From Gnetum montanum (Eukaryota; Streptophyta; Gnetopsida; Gnetales; Gnetaceae), in assembly GCA_015680685.1 (NCBI GenBank), contig MNCI01008572.1:97951-161950 (forward strand): a stretch of 64,000 nucleotides of DNA, given 5' to 3'. Below are positions 24,301 to 35,819 of the stretch, piece by piece (the first letter of the stretch is position 1; every line of letters begins with the position of its first letter). The position numbers and the translations under genes were made by a program. Below the pieces are notes generated by a model, which saw only the letters and a program-made list of their open reading frames with translations, did not search any database and was not told the origin of the DNA.

Positions 24301-24895
24301 TTGTACGACCTAATCATGACATTTTTCCCACACCATGAGGCTCTGATCTGCATGTTGACAGCAATTCCGGTCAATGAAGACATGCCAGTGGAAGAGGTAG
24401 CAATCCACTCGGTCATGCTTCCCTCCACACCTATAGAGCCAGAGCCATCCCAACTAAATTTCTGTGAGAGTTCGATTAGGGAAGATCCCAAAATGGGTCA
24501 GGTGACTACAGCACCCCTATTCATCATAATTCGGGTCGGCCAACACCAAATCCGAAGGGTACACATCGATGATGGGGTTGCCACCAAGATCATCCCCTTC
24601 CCTATTGTGGATAAGTTGGGCTTGGTCAACCATATCAAACCCACGATGATGTCATTCCTGAGGTCATTCAATGGGGCACATGTCATGGTGAAGGGCACAG
24701 TTCACATAGACTTCGTGGCAGGGGACTAATTCTCCACAAACGCAACATTCATCATGGTCGAGGAAATGCCTAGGTTTAACCTGATCTTGGGGAAATCATG
24801 GTTAGCGCAGCTTAGGGCTATCTCCTCACCTATATACCAGGAGATCCATTTATCTTACGCAAATAGGGAGACATGGAACAAGGCTAACCTCTGAG
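24301..24895 (+). pseudogene. Protease of T3, decayed
   Basis: Open from 24301 to 24729: a linker, then VHIDDGVATKIIPFPIVDKLGL, where IDDG stands at the catalytic D[ST]G position, KGTVHIDFVAG, a stop, and FNLILGKSWLAQL, matching the conserved hydrophobic-G-x-x-W block of retropepsins. The second residue change (S/T to D) and the stop argue against activity. The sequence becomes uninterpretable near 24900, before repeat array A. Confidence 0.7.
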
Positions 24896-25218
24896 AATGA
24901 AGCGCCTATTGCAGCATACAATGACCATTTGGCAGAGGAATTGGCTCAGCAAGCTGGTTCCCAAAACGAAAGCATGTGGGCTGAGTTGCCCTTCCAAGTA
25001 GGGGGCAATGATGTAGATGAAGGACTTGGCAAAGCATCTCGACCTTATGTCTCACTTAACCTATGATGGATCAAGAAGCAGCTATGCATAGCGTAGCAAC
25101 CCCATAGCTTCTCGCCCAGTTGCCCACCCTTACACATATGTCGCCCTTCTGTTTTGCATCTACACTAGTTGCTAATTAACTATTTTCCAAATCGCTAGTG
25201 TATCATCCTTTAACACAC
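24896..25218 (+). other. Spacer after T3 protease
   Basis: No ORF could be assigned. It contains one TAGCGTAGC motif copy near 25090. Confidence 0.5.
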
Positions 25219-25361
25219 GATGGGACCAAAATGGCCTAAAACTATGTTACACGACGGGCCCGAAATGGCCTAAAACTAGCAATGGCCTGAAATGGCCTAA
25301 AACTAGAGATGGCCCGAAATGGCCCAAAACTAGTAGAGGCCCGAAATGGCCTAAAACTAGC
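25219..25361 (+). repeat. Repeat array A (about 30-base units)
   Basis: Five degenerate units with the core GGCCCGAAATGGCCTAAAAC followed by TAG. It ends about 75 bases beyond the AATAAA of the opposite-strand gene. Related units form arrays B and C. Confidence 0.85.
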
Positions 25362-25435
25362 ACAAAAGAGCAAAAGTTTAGCATGAAATTCAGCACATAC
25401 ACAATGTGTAAGTTAGTGTAAAATCAATTCACCTC

Positions 25436-25441
25436 TTTATT
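25436..25441 (-). terminator. Polyadenylation signal of the opposite-strand gene
   Basis: AATAAA on the minus strand, 80 bases after the stop codon at 25521. Confidence 0.6.
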
Positions 25442-27225
25442 CAAAATTTTTGTCTTTTAGACAATGTTTGCAAACATTTTATAAAAACTCAAAAAATTTC
25501 AAAAAAAAATCCCCATGCTGTCATGGGTTGTCTCTACCCACATCATCTTCGTCACTTGCTTCTACATCACCCCCTTCTGCATTGCCTTCTCTTGCGGTAT
25601 CCTCTGCTGACCTTTCATCCCTTCCCTCTGTGGGCCCTGCGCCCTCATCTGGAACCTACATCGCAGAAATGAAGTAATCAGCTAGGGCAACACACACAAG
25701 CTACAACAAAGCATGAACACTAACACAGTAGGAAGAAACTAACCTAAGAAGGACCTACGTCTGTCTTGAAGCGTATTTGATCTAAACTGAGCCCGAGGCA
25801 GCACCAGACCTGCTCTACCATGATATCCATCCAACACCTATCTCTTGGTTCAGCATCTACAGCAACTCTCTCCCTTTTGGCGGTCATCCACCTTGGTGGT
25901 CCTGGAGAAAAGGAGGCGGTTGCGGTCTCGCCTGTGGGAAGGTCCACTTCCCATTTAGGAGATTCCGTAACCTTTACTTGCTCTTTAAACTTGTCATAGG
26001 CCTCAAAAGCATCAATAGCTTTTACAAATGCTTTATAGGTAAATGCCTCTACGGCAGCATCCCTGTATAGTTTACAATAGATGGCATGTTCCAGTTTATA
26101 CATATGTTTATGATTTTTCTGGGACTATCCCCATTCATAAACTCTTGCACTGTAATCCTTCCAATCCTGAAACTTCTAGGCCAACAAGTCCATTTGCATC
26201 TGCTGTTCTATTATTTTGTGGGTGGCTTCATTGTTTTGATGCAGGACTATCCAAAATTTGGCATGATCTATTATAGCCGTGTGTCAGTCCTCATTATTGG
26301 TATCATGGGCTATCAGGAATTTGTTCCTCGATTTGAGGTCTTCCACCTCGGCGTGCAGGTCGGCCTTCTCTTGCTCAGCTTTTTGGACCCATTTCCACAA
26401 GTCTTCATTGACGTGCTTATACTCCCACAAAGAGCGAGTTGAGTGCAAAGCATATTTTCTCACCTCATCATATGCACGGCGAGGCACCTCGGTCACTTCA
26501 GGTGAGAATGAAGGCATGACACCGACTTTCAAAGGTCGTGTCGGGTCCCATTTGAGTCAAGAGGCTACCATGACATAAACAACATATAAGTTGCATTAGT
26601 GTAGCAAGGTTAGCAAATTCGAGAATTTTAGCATAGCAACATGAGAGCACCTAACACTACGAATTACCCACTTTAGGGTCGATCTACTTAAGGCGGCTGA
26701 TTATGTCGTCGATGATTCCCTTCATAAACATAAACTTATCGAGGGTCTCAGCCCATGGTTCCACACGAATCGAAGGGGGTCCTGCAACATTAATGGTGGC
26801 ATCTGTTATGAAGCTAAATGAATTAGCAATGACCAAAATGGGCTATAAAAAGGTACACATATTGCCAAACTCACTAGCGTCCAATTGCGGTTCCCTTTCT
26901 TGCTGATGCAAAATGATGGTGACAGCCTTGGCAGAAGTCCCTACCAGGTCTATACAGGCCTCTTCTTCATGTGTTGGTGTCTTTCCTTTTGAGAGACCAT
27001 CATCTTTTTTATTCAAGGGAGACTCATCTTCATCTCCAAAAATGTCCTCCTCATTAGTAGGAGGATCTTGTCTAATAACAAGATCCCCCACCTTAGCGGT
27101 AGGAGCTCTTTCTTTCTTGACCGAGGCCCTTCTCTCTGAGATTGGGGCCTCTGAGTCTTTATTTTTCATCCCTATTTTGAGGGCCGACACCTCTTCTTCG
27201 CCTTCTTCCTCTTCGCTTTCTTCCT

Positions 27226-27365
27226 CTAGTAGCCAAAAAACATGTTTTTGTTAGCTCAAAATAGATTAGCCTAAAGCAAGTGCTACACTACGCTGTCTAG
27301 CGTAGCACAGTGCATCAGGCCTTAGCAAAGTAGGCAAAGAAATAAGCATGGGCAGAAGCATTCAC
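27226..27365 (-). other. Intron 4 of the opposite-strand gene
   Basis: 140 bases, donor ATTG/GTGAAT, acceptor TACTAG/AG. Joining gives a Glu codon and enters the EESEEEEGEEE acidic run in frame. The intron contains CTACACTACGC and TAGCGTAGCAC, the motif that fills the T3 LTR. Confidence 0.6.
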
Positions 27366-28418
27366 CAATGGGGGGTTGCGTCCTCTGTAGTTTAAGCTAC
27401 AATCACCTCCCCTCTTCTTCTTCAGCGCAGAGGGTTTCCTCAGCCAAAGGAGCCCTCTTTCGCTACAACTTACTGACCATAGTCTCGGCTATGAGACATT
27501 TCCCCTATGACATGCTACCAACTATAGCAGGGGGCATCTCTCCTACGCTGTCTTGGCCATGAAATTTGTGGGCCACCTAATCTTTAGTCATCATGAAGAA
27601 CAACTCCCCAATTTCTTCTGGAGGATCTTGGGCTCGGGTGGTCCAGAGGATTTGGCGGATCCATGGTTTGGAAATCTGTTTGTGATTTTGCATGACCTAG
27701 GCTCCATTCTCATGAACTACCAGAAACTCTATGAAGTGTTGCAAGCAGGCTATGTAAAAGGCATAATGTATATTGGAACAAGACTCCTGCTTCTTGTGGA
27801 GCTCCAAGATTTCAGTCTATAAGCCTTTACACAGAAAATTGGCCCAGCTGTAGTGGGCCCCCTTCTCCATGACCTCACGCATCACCTAGGCTTGCTCAAT
27901 CCTAAGGACCTTTCCTTCGGAAAGCATTTAGAGGAATGCGTGAGTACGGAAGACAAGGTAAACCTCCCTGGTAGATCTTGCTTTAAGATTCTTCATGGGG
28001 AGCCCATTCTGCTCATTGGAAATCCCTAACCACTCTTGAATGTCCTTCTTCTAAAGGCTCAGCTCCCTCCTTCTCTTCGACCTTATGAGGATGCCATCAG
28101 TAGGGACACCAAAAAGATCTATGAACAGTTGGTCATTGATTTCAATGACCACCCATACGTCATGTATGCATGTGCGGAAGCGGTCTACCCTACCAGAAAA
28201 GGAGCCAACCAAGGAAAGCATCTCAGCAGCAGGAACACTTGGGTTTGGGGCCAGGAACAGATCCATAAGACCAACCTTTTGGATGTTTTGGACCAAGGAA
28301 TTCGATGCCACATTGCATATCCAACGCTGGCTTGCATCCACTTCTCCATACTTGAAGTAGATGTTTGCCTTCTAGTTCTCAATGGTTATCACTGTCACCT
28401 CTTGGGGCTTTTTCACCC

Positions 28419-28517
28419 CTATAGCAATTTTCACAAGAAGCGTTTAACATGAAAAAACACAGAGAACCCAAAGATTGCAAAGACACTTAAGCATGTAGCA
28501 CTTACTGTTTAGCTTAC
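28419..28517 (-). other. Intron 3 of the opposite-strand gene
   Basis: 99 bases with donor CTG/GTAAGC and acceptor TGCTATAG/GG. The split codon G+GG restores YKPG then VKKPQEVTVITIEN in one frame. This is the clearest single piece of splice evidence. Confidence 0.7.
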
Positions 28518-30137
28518 CAGGTTTGTATGGTAACGAGAACATCGAAAGACTAACTAGGACTTGTTCAACAGTGATCTGTTTAAAGGATGTCCATCCCTCA
28601 TCCAACCAACTAGACTCCTTGCACTTGTTGTAGGGAATGGGGTATAGGTCTGGGTAGGTGTGGTATTCACCCCCACATTGAACAATCACACCTGCACATA
28701 GGTTCTCAGTAGAAGAGAACTCCTGCAGTGCTATCCGTGTTGTGGTTAGCACACCCGATTTGTTGTGAAGCCCTTCCTTGTTAATGTAAAACTTGATAAA
28801 AAAAACATACTATTAGCATTTGGCTAGCATAGCAAGCATTGCACAATACAGTGGAACAAGGCTACAACACTCACTCGCTAGCATAGTAGATGGTCCTTGG
28901 TGGGTTTTGGAAGCACGTTCCCATATGACATGTAACAAACAACATGTTGTAAGGATGGTAGCAATTGTACTCAGGCATACCCCAGATCCAAGCCAAATGC
29001 CTCAAATATTTGGGGCATTGACTGGATCCTTCTCCCTGCCTACTACTGATTGCCCCATTCATAAAAAACCTCAAGATACCCCAGTTTGCCACAGGCAATA
29101 GGGTTTCTGTTATGATGGCTACTCTTCCTCCTCTAGGTATGACCAAACGATCACACTAAAATGTTGGAGGAGAAATTGTAAGAACTCCTATGCTCCTTGC
29201 CTGAACCAGATCCCTCACTCTTCCACACGTGTATGAAGAGGAGGAACATTGGTCACTGGTTTGCTCACGCAACATAGGACCCCTACGATTTCTAGGATAA
29301 TCAGAGTTGGCCTCAGTGTTATCCTGCACAATACAACCAGCAAATGTTAGCATCATGCATGAATGCAATACACACATAGCGTAGCCAGACCTAGCATTTT
29401 AGCATATAGTGTAGCATAACCCTTTTCCTATACATAGCGTAGAAAAAAAGCAACAAAGCAATAACGTAACAAAAATAGCCTTGCGTAGCAATAAAGTGAT
29501 TAGCCCTAGCAGAATGATTAGCACTACACCCTGACAAAACACGTGTCACATTGTCACATCATGCATTGTCAAACCCTCCTGAAGGTCCTACACTACGCCA
29601 TCTGAAAGCCAACTTAAACCATCCAAACCCCTACAGTAAAGATAGCCACAGAAATGGTGGTCCAGGCAACCTTGCAATGCAATGATAGCATAGCGTTTAT
29701 ACATCCGTCGAGGCCAAAATGGCAACAACGATGGTGTAGAGGCAAAAATAAAGACAATGCAATGATGGAAAGAAAAAATAGCAAAAACTAAATCGTAGAA
29801 TTGAAAACAGAAAACCAAAAATGATCACAGAAGCATGAGGAACTAGAGGAAGCATAGTAGCCTACTGGGTCAATGGCGTCTCCTCCCACACCGTGACACG
29901 CGCTTGTGTCACTCACCCTAGGGTTTCCTTTACCTCATTGACCTTAGTGAGTGTCAAATTCATGCGTTCCTTCTTAGGAGCCATCATCCTACTTGCAGAC
30001 TTTTCCTCATTACTATGTCAAAAATCACCTTGCCCTCTATTAGCATGATCTCTTTGCATTGAAAAATTACTTTGTGCTACGAATGTGGGCTCCGTGTTGT
30101 TACGGTGAAAATAGCAAGTTTAATAGGGGTTAATCCC

Positions 30138-30145
30138 TATTTATA
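30138..30145 (-). promoter_or_regulatory. TATA box of the opposite-strand gene
   Basis: On the minus strand CTATAAATAGGG, a textbook plant TATA element, about 150 bases upstream of the first ATG (29987). It gives the unit its own promoter, separate from the LTR. Confidence 0.6.
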
Positions 30146-30323
30146 GCAGTAATGGTAAAAAAGGGAAAAAATTTCATTTTCTCTCTCTGTTTAATGCGGA
30201 GTGTGTCATGCAGCATAGCATGCTTGTCATGACATTGTAGCACTGTTGGCATTAAAACCTTGGCATGCTTCAAGCTGACCGTTCGCTTTTCCCAAAAATA
30301 AAAAATTATATATATCTAGCTTT

Positions 30324-30591
30324 GATGGTCCGAAAAGACCTTAAACTAGCAATCTTAGCATAGTTACAACTCTAGTGGTTTGAAAAGACCTGAAACTAGC
30401 ATTCCTAGCGTAGCATTTCATTCCTGTTAACGGTCCAAAAAGACCTTAAACTAGCAGCTTTGATCTGGTACACATATGCGGTCCACAACGACGTTAAACT
30501 AGCAGTTTCACATTTTCGCATCAACAATTTTACATTTTTTTAGCAGTTTTACATCTCCACGCCTTAGCGGTCTACCATGACTTTAAACTGG
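30324..30591 (+). repeat. Repeat array B
   Basis: Five degenerate units with the core GGTCCGAAAAGACCTTAAAC followed by TAGC, spaced 50-70 bases. It is related to arrays A and C and lies between the opposite-strand gene's TATA box and RT. Confidence 0.85.
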
Positions 30592-30713
30592 AAAATTTTA
30601 ATCTTTATATCATACTTCGTTAGTTATATCTCATCGTCTTTTTACAAATTTTCATTATACATGATTACTACCAATAGGTGCCTCGTAACCAGGCTCTCAT
30701 TTCATCTTGGCAG

Positions 30714-32925
30714 GTTAAGCAAAAAAATGAAAATCCATCACGATCTCTCCACGCCTTTAGCTTTAGTCGGGCTACATTGCAAGCTCGCAAGACCATTGAA
30801 CCTAGACCTAATCGATTGGGGGTCAACCACGGCTAGCACCATAGCATCCTTAGAAACATCCCCAGACTGGCCCGAGCATTTGGTCTGAACCCTCTCGTCG
30901 AAACGCCTGTGACCACATCCAAAGGAGAAGGAAAAATGTTAAAACTTAGTTCCCTCTTAGTTGCGCAGACACATGAAGGTGTGGTCAAAATCCTGCAAGA
31001 CAACATTAAATTTTTCACATGGTCATACATCGACATGTCGGGTTTAGATCCAAGGCTGATGCAACACAACATTGTTCTAGACCCATGCATGAAGGTAGTC
31101 AAGTAGAAGGCTCATAAGGTTAAACCAAAAATTGCATTAGCTATAAGGGATGAAATCACCAAGCTATACCAAGCTGGTTTCATCCATGCAGTTGATTACT
31201 CAGAATGGGTGTCCAACATTGTTGTGGTTTCTAAGAAAACGGAAGAAATATGAATCTATATAGACTTTTGGGATCTGAACAAGGCAACGATCAAAGACGA
31301 TTTCCTACTTCCAAGCATCGATCAACTCATCGACACTATGGCTAGTCATGCTTTGTTATCCTTCATGGATGGTTTCTATGGCTACAACCAAATTCGCATT
31401 AACCCAGAGCATCAGCTAACAACAACCTTCATGACCCCATGGGGTACCTTTTGTTACACCATGATGCCTTTTGGGCTTAAGAATGCCAGAGCAACCTACC
31501 AGCAAGCCATGACTTACATCTTCAGTGACTACATCCTAGAAACACTAAACAACTATGTGGATGATATAGCAGTCAAATCCAAAGAGGTTACTAATCACCC
31601 ATGCAATCTAGGGGTAGTCCTCAAGTATTTTCAAATACATGATTTGAGCCTCAATCATAAGAAGTGAGTCTTTGGGGTGAGAACCAGATGCATATTAGGG
31701 TTTGTAGTATCGGAGGCCGGAATATGGGTGGACCCTAACAAAATTAAGGCCATCATCAACCTGGCACCTCCTACAAACCTTAAGGAATTGCGTGGTTTGC
31801 AAGGTAGGGTACAGTTCATCCGAAGGTTTATCGCAAAGTTGACTGACAAGTTACACCCCATGCAACATCTTCTAAAGAAAGGGGTTAACTTCGAATGGAC
31901 AACTCAATGTCAACAAGCCTTCAATGACTTGAAGAAAGAACTCCTACACCTCCCAACTGTGCATCCGCCATAAAGGGATAAGCCTTTCTTCGTCTACCTT
32001 GCCACCTCTGACACCTATGTCGCAACATTGTTATGTCATAAACAAGATGATGGATTTGAGATACCATTGTATTATCTAAGTCATGCATTAATAGTGCATG
32101 AGGTGAAATACAATGAGGTGGAGAGGAATTTCCTTGCCTTATTATTTGCATTAAAAAAGTGGAGGCATTACCTATTTCGCAGTATAATTAACATTATTTG
32201 CAAAAGCAACATACTTCGGGCTATCACTAACAACCTGTATGAAAGTAGCAGGATAGCCCAGTGGAAAGAAATAATTGCAAAGTTCGACTTACACTATGTG
32301 AGCCAATCATCGACAAAGGGTCAAGCCATAGCAATCCAACTTACAGCCTCACCCATCGACGACCAAGTAACCATAGATCCCAAATTCCCAGAGGAGCATG
32401 TTGGCATTATCAACACTGTCCCATCGCATCTCGAAGCTTCCTTACACTTCGATGATGCCTCGACCATGCGAGGAGGTAGTGTAGCTACTTTTATTATGTT
32501 CCCCTCTGGGGAAATGCACCCTTTCGCTTATCGCTTTGTGTTCCCTTGCACCAACAATGTGCTACTCAGAGGCCTCTCAGCTACCCAAATACTATGCATA
32601 CAACACCTGGCGATTCGCGGTGACTCACAACTAGTTGTGAATCAAATCACCGAAGTCTATGCCTGCAAAGCTATGCATCTGCAACCCTATTGCAACCTAG
32701 CAAAAAGCCTACTGAAACAGTTTTCAACTACAGATGTGCAACACGTGCCACGCAACGAGAACATCGTAGTAGACGCCTTAGCCATCCTAGCACTAAATAT
32801 TCCACCACACTTGTTTGCAAGTCTGTCGACTTCGATTGTTGAATGTACTAAGCCTCACTCAGACGGGACACGTGGCCTCTATCAGTGCTACGGATACCTA
32901 GGAGTGGTATGCCAACATTAAAGCT
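30714..32925 (+). pseudogene. pol: Reverse transcriptase and RNase H of T3
   Basis: A possible 3' splice site TCATCTTGGCAG/G at 30713 precedes the coding match. Linker, then KILQDNIKFFTWSYIDMSGL, AGFIHAVDYSEWVSN, LLSFMDGFYGYNQI, FGLKNARATYQ and the catalytic NNYVDDIAVKS (intact). The connection region KLTDKLHPMQHLLKKGVNF follows. RNase H (about 31980-32900) is largely open from 32028 to 32921, with the RGDSQLVVNQITEVY and HVPRNENIVVDALA blocks near its end. Few stops: this is the best-preserved part of T3. Confidence 0.85.
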
Positions 32926-34145
32926 TACCTACAACACGACGAACCCCCAAGCGGACTAACATCTACCCAAAGAGATGTGATCCATAAGCGTGCCTGGCAA
33001 TATATGCTCATGGGGAATGATGTCTTGTGCAAGTGTTCCTATGATAGGATATTGCTAGCATGCATGGGTGAGGAGTAGGCATGGAAGGTAATTAATGAAG
33101 TACATGAGGGACTTTGTGGTGGACACATAGCACCTAAGGCTATTGCTATGCAAATCAGATGCCTAGGGTACTACTGGCCCCATATGAAGTGTGACTACAT
33201 GTCAAAAGTCAGGACATGTGACATGTGCTAGAGATACACGAATCTCATACACGTCTCACCTATAGAGTTGCACCCAATGCAGATCATGTGGCCTTTCTAG
33301 CGATGGGGGCTATACCTCATAGAACCTATCATGCCTAAGTCCTCCACAGGGCATAGCTTCATCATTACCACCACTGAGTATTTTACTAAGTGGGTGGAAG
33401 TTATCCCCCTGAGGAAGACAACATCTCAGCAGGTTTGCCATTTCATACTAGATAACGTCGTGACAAGGTTTGGGCTTCCAATGACTATTGTAATCGACAA
33501 CGGACCACAATTCAGTAGTATGGAAACCTGAACCTTCTGCAGTAATCTGGGCATTAGGTAATCATTCTCCTCCCCATATTACCCGCAAGCAAACGAGCAA
33601 GCAGAGGCTATAAATAAGTCCATCATCAACTTGTTGAAGAGGACGTTTAGCAACAACAAGAGGCAGTGGCATAAGCAAATCCTCTATGTTCTATGGGCCT
33701 ACAAGATGACATGCAGGACTGCAACGAGTAAGACTCCTTGCAGCCTTGTTTATGGATCTAAAGTTGTGTTGCCTCTTGAGTTGTAGGTACCATCACTCCG
33801 GATGATTCTCTCCGATGTTGTGACTGAAGCCCAGAACAACAAGTCAAGGATTATCAACCTCGACTCAATAGAGGAGGAGCATGCACAAATGTTGAGCTGC
33901 ATAGAGCACTACCAAAGCAAGCAACAACAAAAGCACAATGCAAACCCACATCAACGGCCAATACAAAAGGGAGACCTCATCCTAAAAGCTATCTATGAAC
34001 ATGTGAGCAAATTCTTTGCCAACTAGGAAGACCCATACATGGTCACCAAAGCCTTCAAAAATGAAGCCTTCAAGCTAGCAGAATGGACAACAACGAGTTC
34101 ACAAACCTGGTGAATCAGTCGTACCTCAAGCCATACTACATCTAA
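32926..34145 (+). pseudogene. Integrase of T3
   Basis: Zinc-binding region (HEGLCGGHIAPKAI, then C..C near 33210), core with ITTTEYFTKWVEVIPL, TIVIDNGPQFSS (second Asp) and YYPQANEQAEAINK (Glu), then LWAYKMTCRTATSKTP and a KGDLILK C-terminal strand. The first catalytic Asp of the WG-D-LIGP block reads Tyr (GLYLIEP). Several stops. Dead, but clearly Tat-type in order and sequence. Confidence 0.8.
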
Positions 34146-34168
34146 GTGCATGGAGTAGACAAGCAACT

Positions 34169-34445
34169 GTCTGCTACGACGTAAAACTAGCAAAGGTGAG
34201 CAAACGTTTGCTACAACGTTAAATTGGCACGGCTTCACCATTGTTTGCTATGATGTAAAACTGGCACAACATGTCCACTATGATGTAAAACTGGCACAGA
34301 TCATCTGCTATGACGTAAAACTGGCAACAAACATCTGCTATGACATAAAACTGACATAGATCATCCGCTACAACATAAAATTGGCACAACACATCTGCTA
34401 TGATGTTAAACTAGCACACACAGTCTACCAGGACCTTAAACTGGG
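34169..34445 (+). repeat. Repeat array C
   Basis: Nine units of 30-37 bases, consensus near CTGCTATGACGTAAAACTGG then CAC. It follows the end of integrase directly. The ACGTAAAACTGG core is a variant of the CTTAAACTAGC core of array B. Confidence 0.9.
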
Positions 34446-35802
34446 TTTGCGGCACATCCCCAGCATGCATCTGCACCAAGTATACATCAAGCGAGCATGC
34501 ACAATGCCGACATAGGGTGGGACGTTGCAATTCCAGAATGCAGTTCATGACACAATGAGAACACAATCTGGAACATATGTAGTGCCACCTCCCCTAGAAC
34601 CTTGTTGATCCCCCAAAGATATCGTATGACATCTCACTAATCCCCCAGACCTACCATCACCATAACCCATCACCTTGATGGTAGTTCCTTGGTCAGTACT
34701 TGTTGTAGGAGTTTTGGTAGTATTGTGGCCCAGCCACAATATTGTTATCCACGAGCTCCCTACCAACGTCTGGGCTTAAGCCACATTTAGCTATGTGGTA
34801 GCTGATCCCATAGTTGGAATTAGAATGCATGCCTTTGGTAGGGATTCCAGAGCATCCACACTCACAACAACTCCCTGCTCCTTCGATGCCAGCTCCTCCA
34901 TGCTGATGCTGCCAAGGCCGCTGTTGGCCTTCCTACTTTGGACACCGTGCACCAGCAAAGGTGTCCAAGAGCTTCAATAATGTCTGCAGCAAGCAAGACC
35001 TTTGCCCTTATTTTGCATCATGGTTGTTTCCACTACTTCGCTCTCTATCATGTTTGCAGAGGCATCGGTCGAAGGTGCGTCTCACCACAGCAAAAAATGC
35101 TACAATGTTGCAAAGTGATTGTCTTGACTAGCTTAGCTACTTCAGAGTGCACATCTTGTCCTACCTTACAAGCTCTTTTCCTTTACCTTACTCCTTGCAC
35201 CCACAATTTCCACTTTCTCCCCTCTTTTACAAGCTTTTCCCAATGCCTGTTAAGCCCTCTTGTTTGCTCAACCACAAAACCCATGACGTGCATAACATAG
35301 CTCGCCACATGGGAAGCATCTATAGGCAGGTCAAAGCCCCCACGCAGATGTAACACAACTCATTTGAGAAAAGAAACACCTACCTTGCAACAAGTTTGTT
35401 CACAAATGTAAACGGCAAAATAGCAAAAGGCAAAAGTGTAAGAGAGAAAAAGCTCATGTGCACACAAACAAAACATGCATAAAACAAATGGTACGTAAGC
35501 CGTTCCGCAATCACCCTCTCTAATGTTTCAATGAGAGGTTGAAGGTCAGCAAAAGAAAAGATGAAAATGTGAACAACTCCCTCACAAGCACCCAGATGAG
35601 GAACTTTGCTAAGCTCATCTTTACCCTTTTCCTAAACCTCCTTCCTCCTTGCTTAGCCTTTTCCACCCACAAAAACCAATGCAACACTCTCAAGCACAGT
35701 TAAGTGACATCTTGACAATCACCGCATAGCAATGTTAGTGTTTTGTCTTCCGTAGTGTTTTGTATTCTTTGTCAATGTCTCTTGGGCCCATCCTCTAGAC
35801 AT
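34446..35802 (+). other. 3' untranslated region of T3
   Basis: No domain recognised on either strand. Short open stretches exist but show no motif and no support from a second copy. Confidence 0.5.
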
Positions 35803-35819
35803 CGACAAAGAGGGGCCAA
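35803..35819 (+). other. Polypurine tract of T3
   Basis: GACAAAGAGGGGCCAA, directly before the 3' LTR. Confidence 0.75.

Larger units (their letters stand above)
25521..29987 (-). pseudogene. Opposite-strand multi-exon gene inside T3 (about 1,100 codons)
   Basis: Function unknown. Proposed exons on the minus strand: 1, 29987-29917 (MMAPKKERMNLTLTK; donor GTGAGT); 2, 29323-28875 (acceptor TGTGCAG, donor GTGAGT); 3, about 28790-28518 (donor GTAAGC); 4, 28418-27366 (donor GTGAAT); 5, 27225-26668; 6, 26564-25744; 7, 25655-25521, an acidic tail ending in TGA. Introns 3 to 6 (99, 140, 103 and 88 bases) all join in frame; introns 1 and 2 do not reconcile in phase, so exon edges or indels remain open. 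Exon 4 holds DQLFIDLFGVPTDG, reminiscent of the plant-transposon-protein domain found in ORFs of Athila/Tat elements. Exon 5 is acidic; exon 6 has a coiled-coil (WVQKAEQEKADLHAEVEDL). The in-frame stops fit C-to-T decay of CAG, CAA or CGA codons. Confidence 0.7.

Noticed and set aside
26043-27254. Plus-strand open stretches in the T3 protease-RT gap
   Set aside because: They overlap proposed minus-strand exons 5 and 6 and have Ser/Leu/Phe-rich composition typical of an antisense reading of Glu/Lys-rich coding sequence.
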